In this document: positions 1 to 6,000 of the stretch, piece after piece | Position numbering within the stretch: the first letter of the stretch is position 1 | How the letters are laid out: the number at the start of each line of letters is the position of its first letter | Assembly (NCBI GenBank): GCA_002351705.1 | Contig: DEHC01000087.1 | Location: 1-16,259 of the forward strand | DNA from: Gammaproteobacteria bacterium UBA2810 | Lineage (GTDB): Bacteria; Pseudomonadota; Gammaproteobacteria; Enterobacterales; Succinivibrionaceae | DNA length: 16,259 nt | Direction: 5' to 3' | Made by a program: the position numbers and the translations under genes | The notes under the pieces: generated by a model | Database searches by the model: none | The model's input: only the letters and a program-made list of their open reading frames with translations | Told to the model about the DNA's origin: nothing

Positions 1-14
1 GACAACAGGCGTGT

Positions 15-80
15 ATTCTACGCTCCTTTCTGAGAATTGCAAGCGTTTTTTAATGTTTTTCAGATTTTTTTGTAAGTTTT
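15..80 (-). promoter_or_regulatory. Strong leftward promoter with UP-like A-tracts
   Basis: Read on the minus strand there is TTGCAA (37-42), a 16-bp spacer and TAGAAT (15-20), followed by a short discriminator ending in GCC. Upstream (about 45-80) lie three A-tracts of five to seven bases, the arrangement of an rRNA or tRNA promoter UP element. Transcription would start near position 8 and leave the window, so the gene served is not visible. The -10 element matches consensus at 5 of 6 positions and the -35 at 4 of 6. The stable-RNA interpretation is inference from the A-tracts and the GC-rich discriminator. Confidence 0.5.
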
Positions 81-370
81 CTTTATATGATATTAAGTGT
101 CATAATTAAAATTTCTTCTTTTTTCGGTTTATCCCCGTCAAATCAATGCACTGCCGCAAAATCATGCCATGCAGATTTTTTATCTGTACTCCATAGCCTT
201 TTTTGCTTTACGCAATTCTCCCGCAGCTATCTTCCGCTTAATCTCCGAAAACATGCTTGTACCGGCAGCTTTCCCTGGTTCATCCCAATATTTCCGCCGA
301 GCTGCCGCAGTCCACCATCCACACTCCGAGCTGACCGTGATGTACCTATTGCCTATTCCGCACTGCACCG

Positions 371-395
371 CCCTGCCCTGCCCTGCCCTGCCCTG
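371..395. repeat. (CCCTG)5 pentanucleotide tandem repeat
   Basis: Five exact head-to-tail copies of CCCTG. Short pentanucleotide tracts are prone to slipped-strand mispairing. No credible gene or promoter spans this one, so a phase-variation role is not supported. A similar pyrimidine-rich stretch (CACCGCCCTGCCCCGCCC) occurs at about 3572-3589 in the other long intergenic region. Confidence 0.9.
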
Positions 396-485
396 CTTCT
401 CCTAAAACGTCCTTGCGTACATAACTCATTCATGCCCTACCCATCATTCCTGGCAGGCTCCCCCGCCAGCTCCTCCGCGCTCCTT

Positions 486-525
486 ACTTTCATGCTTATC
501 TGAGATGCAGGATAAGCATGAAAGT
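486..525. repeat. Perfect 15-bp inverted repeat, 10-nt loop
   Basis: ACTTTCATGCTTATC (486-500) is followed after ten bases by its exact reverse complement (511-525). Neither side has a T-tract, so it is not a standard intrinsic terminator. It lies about 150-230 bases upstream of the two possible starts of the plus-strand phage-tail-like gene. It could be an operator, a recombination site, or the end of a decayed mobile element. I saw no second copy in the window. Confidence 0.85.
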
Positions 526-678
526 CTGAAGAGAGCATCTGGCTCAGAAGTCAGAAGTTTTAGCCGGCTAACGTTTTGAGCAAAATCCGAATCTGACGGC
601 ATTCTCCCGGCTCTATAATTAGGCAGGGGGAAAGCAGCCTGCCAATCCTCTGCTGTCAGCATTCCATTTCGAGGATCC

Positions 679-1371
679 ATGCAGGAGGAGTGTAAGGCGA
701 TACCAGCGAAGTGCCTAAAGACATATTTTGAGATTTCAGATGCAGGGAGGCTTGATGCCATGGACGATAGGTTAAACGGCATGGACAGAATTGAGGATCG
801 TAACCTTAATGATGCGGTCATGAAGGCCATCGAGCTGATCAGGGCCGGGCAGACGCCAGGCGATGCGGTTCATCTGGCCGCAAAGCCCTGCCACCTGAGC
901 GAGAGCGAGATTGCCTACTATGTTGGCCAGTGGTCCGGCAGCAATAAGTGCAGAGAGGAGCTTACCGGCGGGAGCGGCACTTCTGCATCATCTTCGTCAG
1001 AAACTGAGGCACCTGATTTTGAAACACTGAAGCATCTCCCGCCTGATGATCTAATCGACAGCTTCGTAGCTCCGACCGACGAGATCAGGGAGCTGCTGGT
1101 TGCCTACTCCGAGGCCGTCAGGTCCGAAAAGGAAGCAAAGGAATGCAGGCAGGCTATTGCTGAGAAGCTCGGCTGCTTTATGGGGCATTACTCCGGGATA
1201 GCTGACAGGGACGGCACCATGTACTGCACATGGAAGTCTCGTTCAATCCGGCGCTTTTCCCAGGATCTGCTCGAGGAGAGGCATCCGGATCTTGTCAGTG
1301 TCATTGAGGACTGCTATACCGAGAGGCCGACAAGGTTTCTGCGCATATGCAACGGCGTACATGAAATCTGA
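679..1371 (+). CDS. Protein with a YqaJ-exonuclease-type C-terminal tail but no nuclease domain
   Basis: The protein has 230 aa from ATG 679. An alternative ATG at 760 (203 aa) has the better ribosome site, GGGAGG nine bases upstream, whereas 679 has only GAGG four bases upstream. Residues 135-223 (a charged helix, a middle with TMYCTWKS, then RRFS, ERHPDL and RPTRFLRI) resemble the C-terminal accessory segment of phage YqaJ/lambda-exo-like recombination nucleases, where a coiled coil leads to a FDxxxFKxxHPxLY-like block and a terminal SRRFxI strand. The PD-(D/E)XK nuclease domain that normally precedes it is absent: the frame is closed by a stop at 616-618. Residues 40-85 are helical and residues 97-110 are a Ser-rich linker. 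It may be a prophage remnant or a stand-alone accessory protein. The gene converges on the AAA-ATPase-like gene. The family match is from memory of motifs. Confidence 0.6.
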   Translation: MQEECKAIPAKCLKTYFEISDAGRLDAMDDRLNGMDRIEDRNLNDAVMKAIELIRAGQTPGDAVHLAAKPCHLSESEIAYYVGQWSGSNKCREELTGGSGTSASSSSETEAPDFETLKHLPPDDLIDSFVAPTDEIRELLVAYSEAVRSEKEAKECRQAIAEKLGCFMGHYSGIADRDGTMYCTWKSRSIRRFSQDLLEERHPDLVSVIEDCYTERPTRFLRICNGVHEI

Positions 1372-1466
1372 TTCTGAGCGGCAGGAAATACCGCCACAAG
1401 TGCGCTGTCAGCGAAAGATATTATCCCTCATGCGGGTTTTCACGTAGAACTCTTGATGACACTTAT

Positions 1467-1509
1467 TAATGCAACCATCTGCCGCCTTTAAGAATGAATG
1501 GTTGTATTA
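1467..1509. terminator. Candidate hairpin between convergent genes
   Basis: A 12-bp stem with one G.T pair (1467-1478 with 1498-1509) and a 19-nt loop lies between the stop codons of two convergent genes (1371 and 1525). Such placement suits a shared terminator. The loop is long and the T-runs are short, so termination is uncertain. Confidence 0.35.
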
Positions 1510-1524
1510 TTCAATTCAGTGCAG

Positions 1525-3087
1525 TCAAGCTTCAGCTGATTTCCACTTTTCTATTGTGCGTTCCTTTGTACTGAAATTGATTCCTACCTTCACAACGCGC
1601 CTGCCCTCAGACTGCCATGGAATAGAATAGCTTCTGTCATCAATCTGCCTCAAAGCCTCATCGACACTGCCATTGAGCTTTAGTTCCATTACAAAGACAG
1701 TTTTGCTTGTCATCACAAGTATATCCATCCGACCCTTTGCAACGCGCACCTGTGAATAAACAAATTTATTCAGGAAGGAAAACATAACATAAAGCATAGC
1801 TGTAAAGTGCCCCTCCGTAGAAGGCGCATCTCTCAGGGTACCTTCCTGATACGGAATTGATGAGAAATACTTCTGGGCAGCTTTCAATGCCTTGTCGATA
1901 TCATCACAAATAAGAGCATTGCTTATTGCCCAGCACGCATGGTCGCTTTGATTGATGTCAGACCAGACATAATAGGGGATCAAAACCTCTGTGAGTCCTA
2001 ATTTAACCTCTTCATTCGGGTAGCCAAGCGTATACATCAAAGAACTTCTGTCATAATCCTTGATGGTCAGGTAGCCGCTCTGATAAAGCAGTGGCAATAT
2101 GCTGTGCATATCATCGGTAGGTGCGTCAAACTCCCTGGCATCTGCCTGACTTCCGTCAATCTGCGTTATATCTGTGTGGAATTTTTTTAACTGGCTTATC
2201 AAAAAATGCGGGGTTCCTGTTTCAAACCAGTAGTTGGCGAAACTGCACTTTTTCATGGATGAAAGAAGACTGAACGGGTTATACACTCCAGAAGAACCCT
2301 GAGCGAAGTGGTAACCGTCATACTTTTTTCTCAGTCTGTCCAAAATATCCGAACTGGTGATGTTGAACTTCTCTGCCATTGCAGAGATTCCTTCACTGAA
2401 GTGCTTCTCCAGCTCAGCCTCTGTAATTCCGCAAATCGTCGCAAAAGAAGGATCCATGGATATTGCTTCCAGGTTGTTGATCTGCGAAAAGATGCTCAGC
2501 TGGGAAAACTTTGTTATGCCAGTTATAAAAACGAACCTCAAGTACCGATCCAGTCTCTTGATTGGAGAATAAAAGCTCTTCATCAAAGCACGCATATCCT
2601 CTCTTCGCTCATCATCACGTACTGAGAGTACTGGCACGTCATATTCATCAATGAGCACCACCACCTGTCTGCCTGTTTTATTAAACAGACCTACAACGAG
2701 TTTCTGAAAGCGCACCGTTATATTTCGGCCGCCGTCAGGCATGCCGTATTCATGTTCCATTTCCGAGAGCTGCAGCCCAATCTCATCTTCTGTATCTTCA
2801 CAGGTTCCGAGTGCTGCGGTATCAAGTGAGAAATGAAGTACCGGATATTGATTCCATTCTGTTTCCAGGCTGCCAATGGCCAATCCGCTGAAAAGGTCCT
2901 TTTTCCCGCGAAAGTAGCACTCTAATGTGCTTGTCAGAAGTGACTTGCCAAAACGCCTGGGACGTGAAAGAAATACATACTGATAATTTCTGACGAGATC
3001 ATAAATATAACCGGTCTTATCAATATAGAGATAATTCTCTTTGCGGATTTTCTCGAAACTCTGTATGCCGACAGGATATTTAATCAT
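1525..3087 (-). CDS. AAA-ATPase-like protein with C-terminal PD-(D/E)XK nuclease domain (PF09820/PF08011 type)
   Basis: The protein has 520 aa from ATG 3087. Upstream in-frame codons to 3186 are open, but the family N-terminus (PVGIQSFEKIR, then YIDKTGYIYDLV) begins here. A Walker A-like RPRRFGKSLL lies at 42-51, a Walker B-like VVVLIDEYD at 142-150, and FITGITKFS at 187-195. Near the C-terminus GRMDIL (Asp455), MELK (Glu468, Lys470) and Gln481 give an intact PD-(D/E)XK-like core. The family is abundant and often multicopy in gut anaerobes. Its role is not established; a link to mobile DNA is suspected. The gene is AT-richer than the core genes to its right and is isolated between long non-coding stretches, consistent with lateral acquisition. 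The Shine-Dalgarno is weak (AAGG about 13 nt upstream). A 7-bp inverted repeat (3117-3123 with 3131-3137) lies in the leader. Confidence 0.85.
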   Translation of the reverse strand: MIKYPVGIQSFEKIRKENYLYIDKTGYIYDLVRNYQYVFLSRPRRFGKSLLTSTLECYFRGKKDLFSGLAIGSLETEWNQYPVLHFSLDTAALGTCEDTEDEIGLQLSEMEHEYGMPDGGRNITVRFQKLVVGLFNKTGRQVVVLIDEYDVPVLSVRDDERREDMRALMKSFYSPIKRLDRYLRFVFITGITKFSQLSIFSQINNLEAISMDPSFATICGITEAELEKHFSEGISAMAEKFNITSSDILDRLRKKYDGYHFAQGSSGVYNPFSLLSSMKKCSFANYWFETGTPHFLISQLKKFHTDITQIDGSQADAREFDAPTDDMHSILPLLYQSGYLTIKDYDRSSLMYTLGYPNEEVKLGLTEVLIPYYVWSDINQSDHACWAISNALICDDIDKALKAAQKYFSSIPYQEGTLRDAPSTEGHFTAMLYVMFSFLNKFVYSQVRVAKGRMDILVMTSKTVFVMELKLNGSVDEALRQIDDRSYSIPWQSEGRRVVKVGINFSTKERTIEKWKSAEA

Positions 3088-3322
3088 TTTACACACTCTG
3101 CCTTCATTCGGCCTGCATCTAAAAAAAACATTTAGATACAGCCATCCCTTGCGCCTAATTTGTTTTATTCCAACTGAGTTTAACACAGCCGGACTCTAAT
3201 CAAAACCGTTATTTTTTTGCTGATCGATATCTTCAATTTCATTTACGGGAAATATAAGTGTAATAAAATTCTAAACCAAACACATAAGATACAAAGAATT
3301 TCATAAATATATGTAAAATAAC

Positions 3323-3461
3323 GCAAAATGACCCGCTATGTCATTTGAGGCTTCACTAAAATTTGCCAGGCTGCATTTCTGCCATTATCATTAAGAAAAA
3401 ACCGAGAGGAGGCTGCCTCCGCCTCTGCCCCCACACTGGCAGGATACGGTCTCCTCTCCCC
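3323..3461. repeat. Intergenic ~140-bp direct repeat, copy A
   Basis: It shares ordered blocks with copy B at near-constant offset: CGCTATG.CATTT..GG (3334-3350), ATTAAGA (3390-3396), GAGAGGAG (3404-3411), TGCCCCCA (3426-3433), CAGGA (3440-3444) and CTCCTCTCCC (3451-3460). GAGAGGAG and CTCCTCTC are complementary, so the right half can form a hairpin. Constant spacing over the whole length points to common descent rather than chance low complexity. Confidence 0.75.
3396..3425 (-). terminator. Terminator-like hairpin without an obvious gene upstream
   Basis: On the minus strand a GGAGG/CCTCC stem with a CAG loop (3408-3420), extended by three more pairs past small bulges, is followed by six Ts (3396-3401). 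rplI already ends at its own terminator 490 bases earlier and no gene lies between. It would either terminate an unannotated short transcript or be an incidental property of repeat copy A. Confidence 0.35.
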
Positions 3462-3470
3462 TGCCCTCAT

Positions 3471-3605
3471 ATCCCGCCATATATCAGCTATAAGAGCCTC
3501 TCTGCAGCGCCGCTACACATGAAGCTGTGATTATCATTCAGGAACATGCCGAGCACTTCCGACTGAAAGTCCACCGCCCTGCCCCGCCCGATTCTCCTTC
3601 ACTCA
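3471..3605. repeat. Probable degenerate third copy of the ~140-bp element
   Basis: ATTATCATTcAGgAA (3530-3544) and CCGAG (3549-3553) match copy A at offsets of 146-147 bases. CCCGCcAT near 3473, CTGCCCC near 3579 and TTCTCCTT near 3592 fall close to the expected places for the flanking blocks. The GAGAGGAG arm is lost. The match is weaker than that between A and B. Confidence 0.35.
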
Positions 3606-3674
3606 CGCTCCTGCCTTTGCGGGTTTTTCACAGGCCATAACTCCATTTCGTGATCTCTGCCTGAAAATTGAACA

Positions 3675-3811
3675 GCAATACGACTCGCTATGACATTTTT
3701 GGGATTATTAAGTGTTGATTTATGCACCTATGATAATTAAGATCGCCTTAAGGAGAGGAGAGCCGGATTCTGTAACATGCCCCCATGGACAGGACCCGGC
3801 CTCCTCTCCCC
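3675..3811. repeat. Intergenic ~140-bp direct repeat, copy B
   Basis: The blocks of copy A recur at offsets of 349-352 bases: CGCTATG.CATTT..GG (3686-3702), ATTAAGA (3736-3742), GAGAGGAG (3753-3760), TGCCCCCA (3778-3785), CAGGA (3790-3794) and CTCCTCTCCC (3801-3810). This copy has the better-developed hairpin (3752-3809). Confidence 0.75.
3752..3809. repeat. Long compound hairpin inside repeat copy B
   Basis: GGAGAGGAG (3752-3760) pairs with CTCCTCTCC (3801-3809). GCCGG (3762-3766) pairs with CCGGC (3796-3800) past one bulged A. CTGT (3770-3773) pairs with ACAG (3789-3792), and CATG (3776-3779) pairs with CATG (3784-3787) around a CCCC loop. That gives 22 base pairs in four segments. No T-tract follows on either strand, so it is not a standard terminator. 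Confidence 0.75.
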
Positions 3812-3886
3812 CATTTAGGCCCAGGGAGACATCCGCTCCTTCCTGCGCGCAATTCGCCATTCACTTCCCGGCATAGAATCCGGGCC

Positions 3887-3918
3887 AAAAAAAAGACCGG
3901 AAGCTTTCGCCTCCGGCC
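3887..3918 (-). terminator. Intrinsic terminator of the rpsF-rpsR-rplI operon
   Basis: On the minus strand a 10-bp stem (3909-3918 with 3895-3904, two G.T pairs) carries a GAAA tetraloop and is followed directly by eight Ts (3887-3894). It lies 27 bases after the rplI stop codon. This is a textbook Rho-independent terminator. Confidence 0.93.
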
Positions 3919-3945
3919 TTCTCATTTCTGTCAGAACAGCTCTGA

Positions 3946-4398
3946 TTACTTCTCAGGTACTACGTTGACAGTAACGGTAACCTTGACATCAGGATGAAGC
4001 TGGATGACAACAGGATACTCGCCTACAGCGCGGAATACGCCGGTGCTGAGACGGATCTCGCTCTTGTGAACAGCAACGCCTGCTGCGGTGAGCGCATCAG
4101 CGATGTCCCTGGTGCCGACAGAGCCGAACAGCTTGCCCTCGTCGCCTGCCTTGGAGGCAATCTCGACGCTGGCGAGCTCAGCGAGCTTCTGACCCCTGGC
4201 CTGAGCATCAGCGAGCTCCTGGGCAACCTTGGCCTCGAACTCGGCGCGGCGCTCATCGAACTTCTTGATGTTTTCCTTGGTGGCCATGACTGCCTTCCCC
4301 TCAGGGATGAGGTAGTTGCGGGCAAAACCGCCCTTGACCTTGACTTTGTCGCCAAGACCGCCCAGGTGGCCGATCTTGTCAAGAAGAATAACTTCCAT
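3946..4398 (-). CDS. rplI: 50S ribosomal protein bL9
   Basis: The protein has 150 aa, the usual length. It opens with MEVILLDKIGHLGGLGDKV and continues with the conserved VKGGFARNYLIPEGKA, the N-terminal rRNA-binding domain. A long charged connecting helix (about residues 42-75) leads to the C-terminal domain with GKLFGSVGTRDIADAL. bL9 binds 23S rRNA at the base of the L1 stalk and helps maintain the reading frame. GAGGAAAGG precedes the start. It is the last gene of the rpsF operon, 41 bases after rpsR, and is followed by a strong terminator. Confidence 0.98.
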   Translation of the reverse strand: MEVILLDKIGHLGGLGDKVKVKGGFARNYLIPEGKAVMATKENIKKFDERRAEFEAKVAQELADAQARGQKLAELASVEIASKAGDEGKLFGSVGTRDIADALTAAGVAVHKSEIRLSTGVFRAVGEYPVVIQLHPDVKVTVTVNVVPEK

Positions 4399-4439
4399 TA
4401 CCTTTCCTCGAAAATTAAAAGAGTTAGACCTCAGGCGGC

Positions 4440-4670
4440 TTATCTGTTCTGGAGATCAGTGTAGCCGATGAGAGCCAGGTAGCGAGCACGCTTGATGGCA
4501 CGTGCGAGCTGGCGCTGGCACTTTGCGCTAGTGCCAGTTACGCGGCTCGGAACGATCTTGCCGGACTCAGTGATGTAATTCTTGAGGTTGGCAACATCCT
4601 TGTAATCGATCTCGGAGTTGACCTCAGAAGACATGCGTGCGAACTTGTGACGACGGAAAAAGTGTGCCAT
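4440..4670 (-). CDS. rpsR: 30S ribosomal protein bS18
   Basis: The protein has 76 aa and is nearly identical to E. coli bS18 in its central block (EIDYKD, LKNYITESGKIVPSR, then QRQLARAIKRARYLAL). bS18 binds 16S rRNA as a dimer with bS6 on the platform of the 30S subunit. A GGAGG ribosome site precedes the start. Only 17 bases separate it from rpsF. In most gammaproteobacteria priB sits in this gap; here there is no room for it. Confidence 0.98.
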   Translation of the reverse strand: MAHFFRRHKFARMSSEVNSEIDYKDVANLKNYITESGKIVPSRVTGTSAKCQRQLARAIKRARYLALIGYTDLQNR

Positions 4671-4687
4671 TTGTCCTATCCTCCAAA

Positions 4688-5080
4688 TCAGTTGGTTTCC
4701 TGCTCGGAATCGGCCTCAGGAGCGCGATTCTCGGCGGAATCAGAGTGAGCCCTGCGCTCATCGCGTGCCTTGGCCATGGGAGAAGGCTCGGTGATTGCGG
4801 ACTTGGTGCGGATGATGAGGCTGCGGATGACAGCATCGTTGAAGCGGAAGCTGTTCTCGAGCTCGTCGACGGCTGCCTGCTCGGACTCAACGTTCATCAG
4901 AACGTAGTGAGCCTTGCGGAGCTTCTCGATGGGATAGGCAAGCTGCCTGCGGCCCCAGTCCTCAAGACGCTCAATCTTACCGCCGGCCTTCTCGATAACG
5001 CCCTTGTAGCGCTCGATCATTCCGGGAACCTGTTCGCTCTGATCCGGATGGACCATGAACACAATTTCATAATGACGCAT
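4688..5080 (-). CDS. rpsF: 30S ribosomal protein bS6
   Basis: The protein has 130 aa. The N-terminal 100 residues follow the E. coli protein closely (MRHYEIVFMVHPDQSEQVP, then LEDWGRRQLAYPI and FRFNDAVIRS). The acidic C-terminal tail (SDSAENRAPEADSEQETN) resembles the region that RimK glutamylates in E. coli; modification here is inference. bS6 pairs with bS18 in the 30S platform. It is first in the rpsF-rpsR-rplI operon, with its own promoter at 5166-5194 and a structured leader. Confidence 0.98.
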   Translation of the reverse strand: MRHYEIVFMVHPDQSEQVPGMIERYKGVIEKAGGKIERLEDWGRRQLAYPIEKLRKAHYVLMNVESEQAAVDELENSFRFNDAVIRSLIIRTKSAITEPSPMAKARDERRAHSDSAENRAPEADSEQETN

Positions 5081-5112
5081 TTAATGCCCCTTATGGATAC
5101 AGCCTCTGCAGC

Positions 5113-5156
5113 TCGGTCAACACTGGGTAAAGGCAAGGAACGGTTGAAATGACCGA
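5113..5156 (-). promoter_or_regulatory. rpsF leader hairpin, candidate S6:S18 autoregulatory element
   Basis: TCGGTCA and TGACCGA (on the minus strand, 5150-5156 with 5113-5119) form a 7-bp stem closing a 30-nt loop, about 33 bases before the rpsF start. It begins within a few bases of the predicted transcript start. bS6:bS18 leaders in many bacteria are hairpins with a CCG-containing element that mimics the 16S rRNA site; ACCG occurs here in both the 3' arm and the loop. I did not fit the full covariance pattern. Confidence 0.4.
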
Positions 5157-5165
5157 CAGGCGCGC

Positions 5166-5194
5166 ATTATACGCCTGCCGGATGCTGAAATCAA
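5166..5194 (-). promoter_or_regulatory. rpsF promoter
   Basis: On the minus strand TTGATT (5189-5194), an exactly 17-bp spacer and a perfect TATAAT (5166-5171), followed by a GCGCGCC discriminator. The -35 box overlaps the TGA stop of rlmB, so the ribosomal protein operon has its own promoter although rlmB lies just upstream in the same direction. The GC-rich discriminator is the type associated with stringent control of ribosomal promoters; that regulation is inferred. Confidence 0.85.
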
Positions 5195-5994
5195 GCAGAA
5201 GCTGATGCTGCTGCCGCTGCCGATGATGATGCGGATGATGAAGCGCTCCTCCCGAGGCCGTCGCGCTGACGGAGCGCCTCGAAGAGGCAGATTCCGGCGG
5301 CGACGGAGACATTGAGGCTCGAGACCCTGCCCTTCATGGGGAGCTTGACGAGTAGATCGCAGCTGTCGATGGTGAGGCGCCTGAGGCCCTTTCCCTCCGC
5401 GCCCATCACGAGAGCCAGAGGGCCAGTGAGGTCGGTCTCATAGATGAGCTTCTCGGCGTGATCGGAAGTTCCGACCACCCAGACGTTCTCCTTCTTCAGC
5501 GCGTCAAGGGCGCGCGCGAGGTTCGAGACCTGGAAGAACGGCACGCTCTCGGCGGCGCCGCAGGCGGTCTTCCTGACAACTCCCGTGAGACCCGCTGACT
5601 TGTCGCGGGGAGCCACGAGGCAGTCGCAGCCCGCCGCGTCAGCCGCGCGGAAGGCGGCTCCGAGGTTCCTCGGATCCGTTACGTCATCAAGGATGATGAT
5701 GAAGGGAGGATGGTCAAGGGAGCGGATGAAGTTCACGAGATCGGTCTCGTTCTTCGCCGGCTGCTCACGCGCCTTGATCACGATGCCCTGGTGGATCTCC
5801 CCGTCAGTCATCTGGTCAAGCGTCTTCCGGGGAGCCTTCTGCGGCTTGATCCCGGCCTCGCGGAGAAGCGAGAGGACCTCCGACATGCGGCTGTCCTCGC
5901 GCCCCTCCAGGACCCAGGCCTCGAGGACGCTCTCAGGAGCTTTCCTGAGGGCCGCGAGCACCGGGTGTATTCCAAAAATCAGTGTAGTCTGCAT
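5191..5994 (-). CDS. rlmB: 23S rRNA (guanosine-2'-O-)-methyltransferase RlmB
   Basis: SpoU/TrmH-family SPOUT enzyme that methylates the 2'-O of G2251 in the peptidyl-transferase P-loop of 23S rRNA (E. coli numbering) using S-adenosylmethionine. The protein has 267 aa. An N-terminal substrate-binding domain contains FGIHPVLAAL and IHQGIV. Motif 1 is DDVTDPRNLGAAFRAAD (Asn110, Arg116), motif 2 is LVMGAEGKGL (Glu200) and motif 3 is SSLNVSVAAGI (Asn228). All the usual residues are present. The last 19 or so residues are an almost pure Ser/Ala tail, which makes the protein about 24 residues longer than in E. coli. The start is six bases after the rnr stop and its AGGAA ribosome site overlaps that stop, suggesting translational coupling. 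Confidence 0.96.
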   Translation of the reverse strand: MQTTLIFGIHPVLAALRKAPESVLEAWVLEGREDSRMSEVLSLLREAGIKPQKAPRKTLDQMTDGEIHQGIVIKAREQPAKNETDLVNFIRSLDHPPFIIILDDVTDPRNLGAAFRAADAAGCDCLVAPRDKSAGLTGVVRKTACGAAESVPFFQVSNLARALDALKKENVWVVGTSDHAEKLIYETDLTGPLALVMGAEGKGLRRLTIDSCDLLVKLPMKGRVSSLNVSVAAGICLFEALRQRDGLGRSASSSASSSAAAAASASA

Positions 5995-6000
5995 ATGTTC

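Larger units (their letters stand above)
81..678. other. Intergenic stretch without a convincing gene
   Basis: About 600 bases with no supported coding region. Reading frames here are short, lack ribosome binding sites and give low-complexity Pro/Leu/Cys or Ser products. The stretch does hold a CCCTG pentanucleotide tract (371-395), a perfect 15-bp inverted repeat (486-525), and an isolated TATAAT (614-619) without a good -35 that could serve the gene starting at 679 or 760. Confidence 0.6.
3088..3886. other. Long intergenic region with repeated elements
   Basis: About 800 bases without a supported gene. It starts AT-rich (3190-3400) and becomes pyrimidine-rich. Contents are a small inverted repeat in the leader of the AAA-ATPase-like gene (3117-3137), two direct copies of a roughly 140-bp element (3323-3461 and 3675-3811), a probable degenerate copy between them, and a terminator-like hairpin on the minus strand at 3396-3425. 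A plus-strand TTGATT (3715-3720), 17-bp spacer and TAAGAT (3738-3743) is a weak promoter candidate. Confidence 0.65.

Noticed and set aside
87..503. 138-codon plus-strand open frame
   Set aside because: It is low-complexity, runs through the CCCTG tract and into the inverted repeat, and has no ribosome site or recognisable domain.
444..830. 128-codon minus-strand open frame
   Set aside because: It overlaps the inverted repeat and the start of the plus-strand gene, has a Ser/Ala-rich composition and no motif.
3088..3186. 33-codon upstream extension of the AAA-ATPase-like gene from a GTG at 3186
   Set aside because: The family N-terminus begins at the ATG at 3087. The extension has no ribosome site and is Arg-rich and unlike the family.
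3785..3997. 70-codon plus-strand open frame
   Set aside because: It lies in the repeat hairpin, the rplI terminator and antisense rplI, and is Pro/Arg-rich with no ribosome site.
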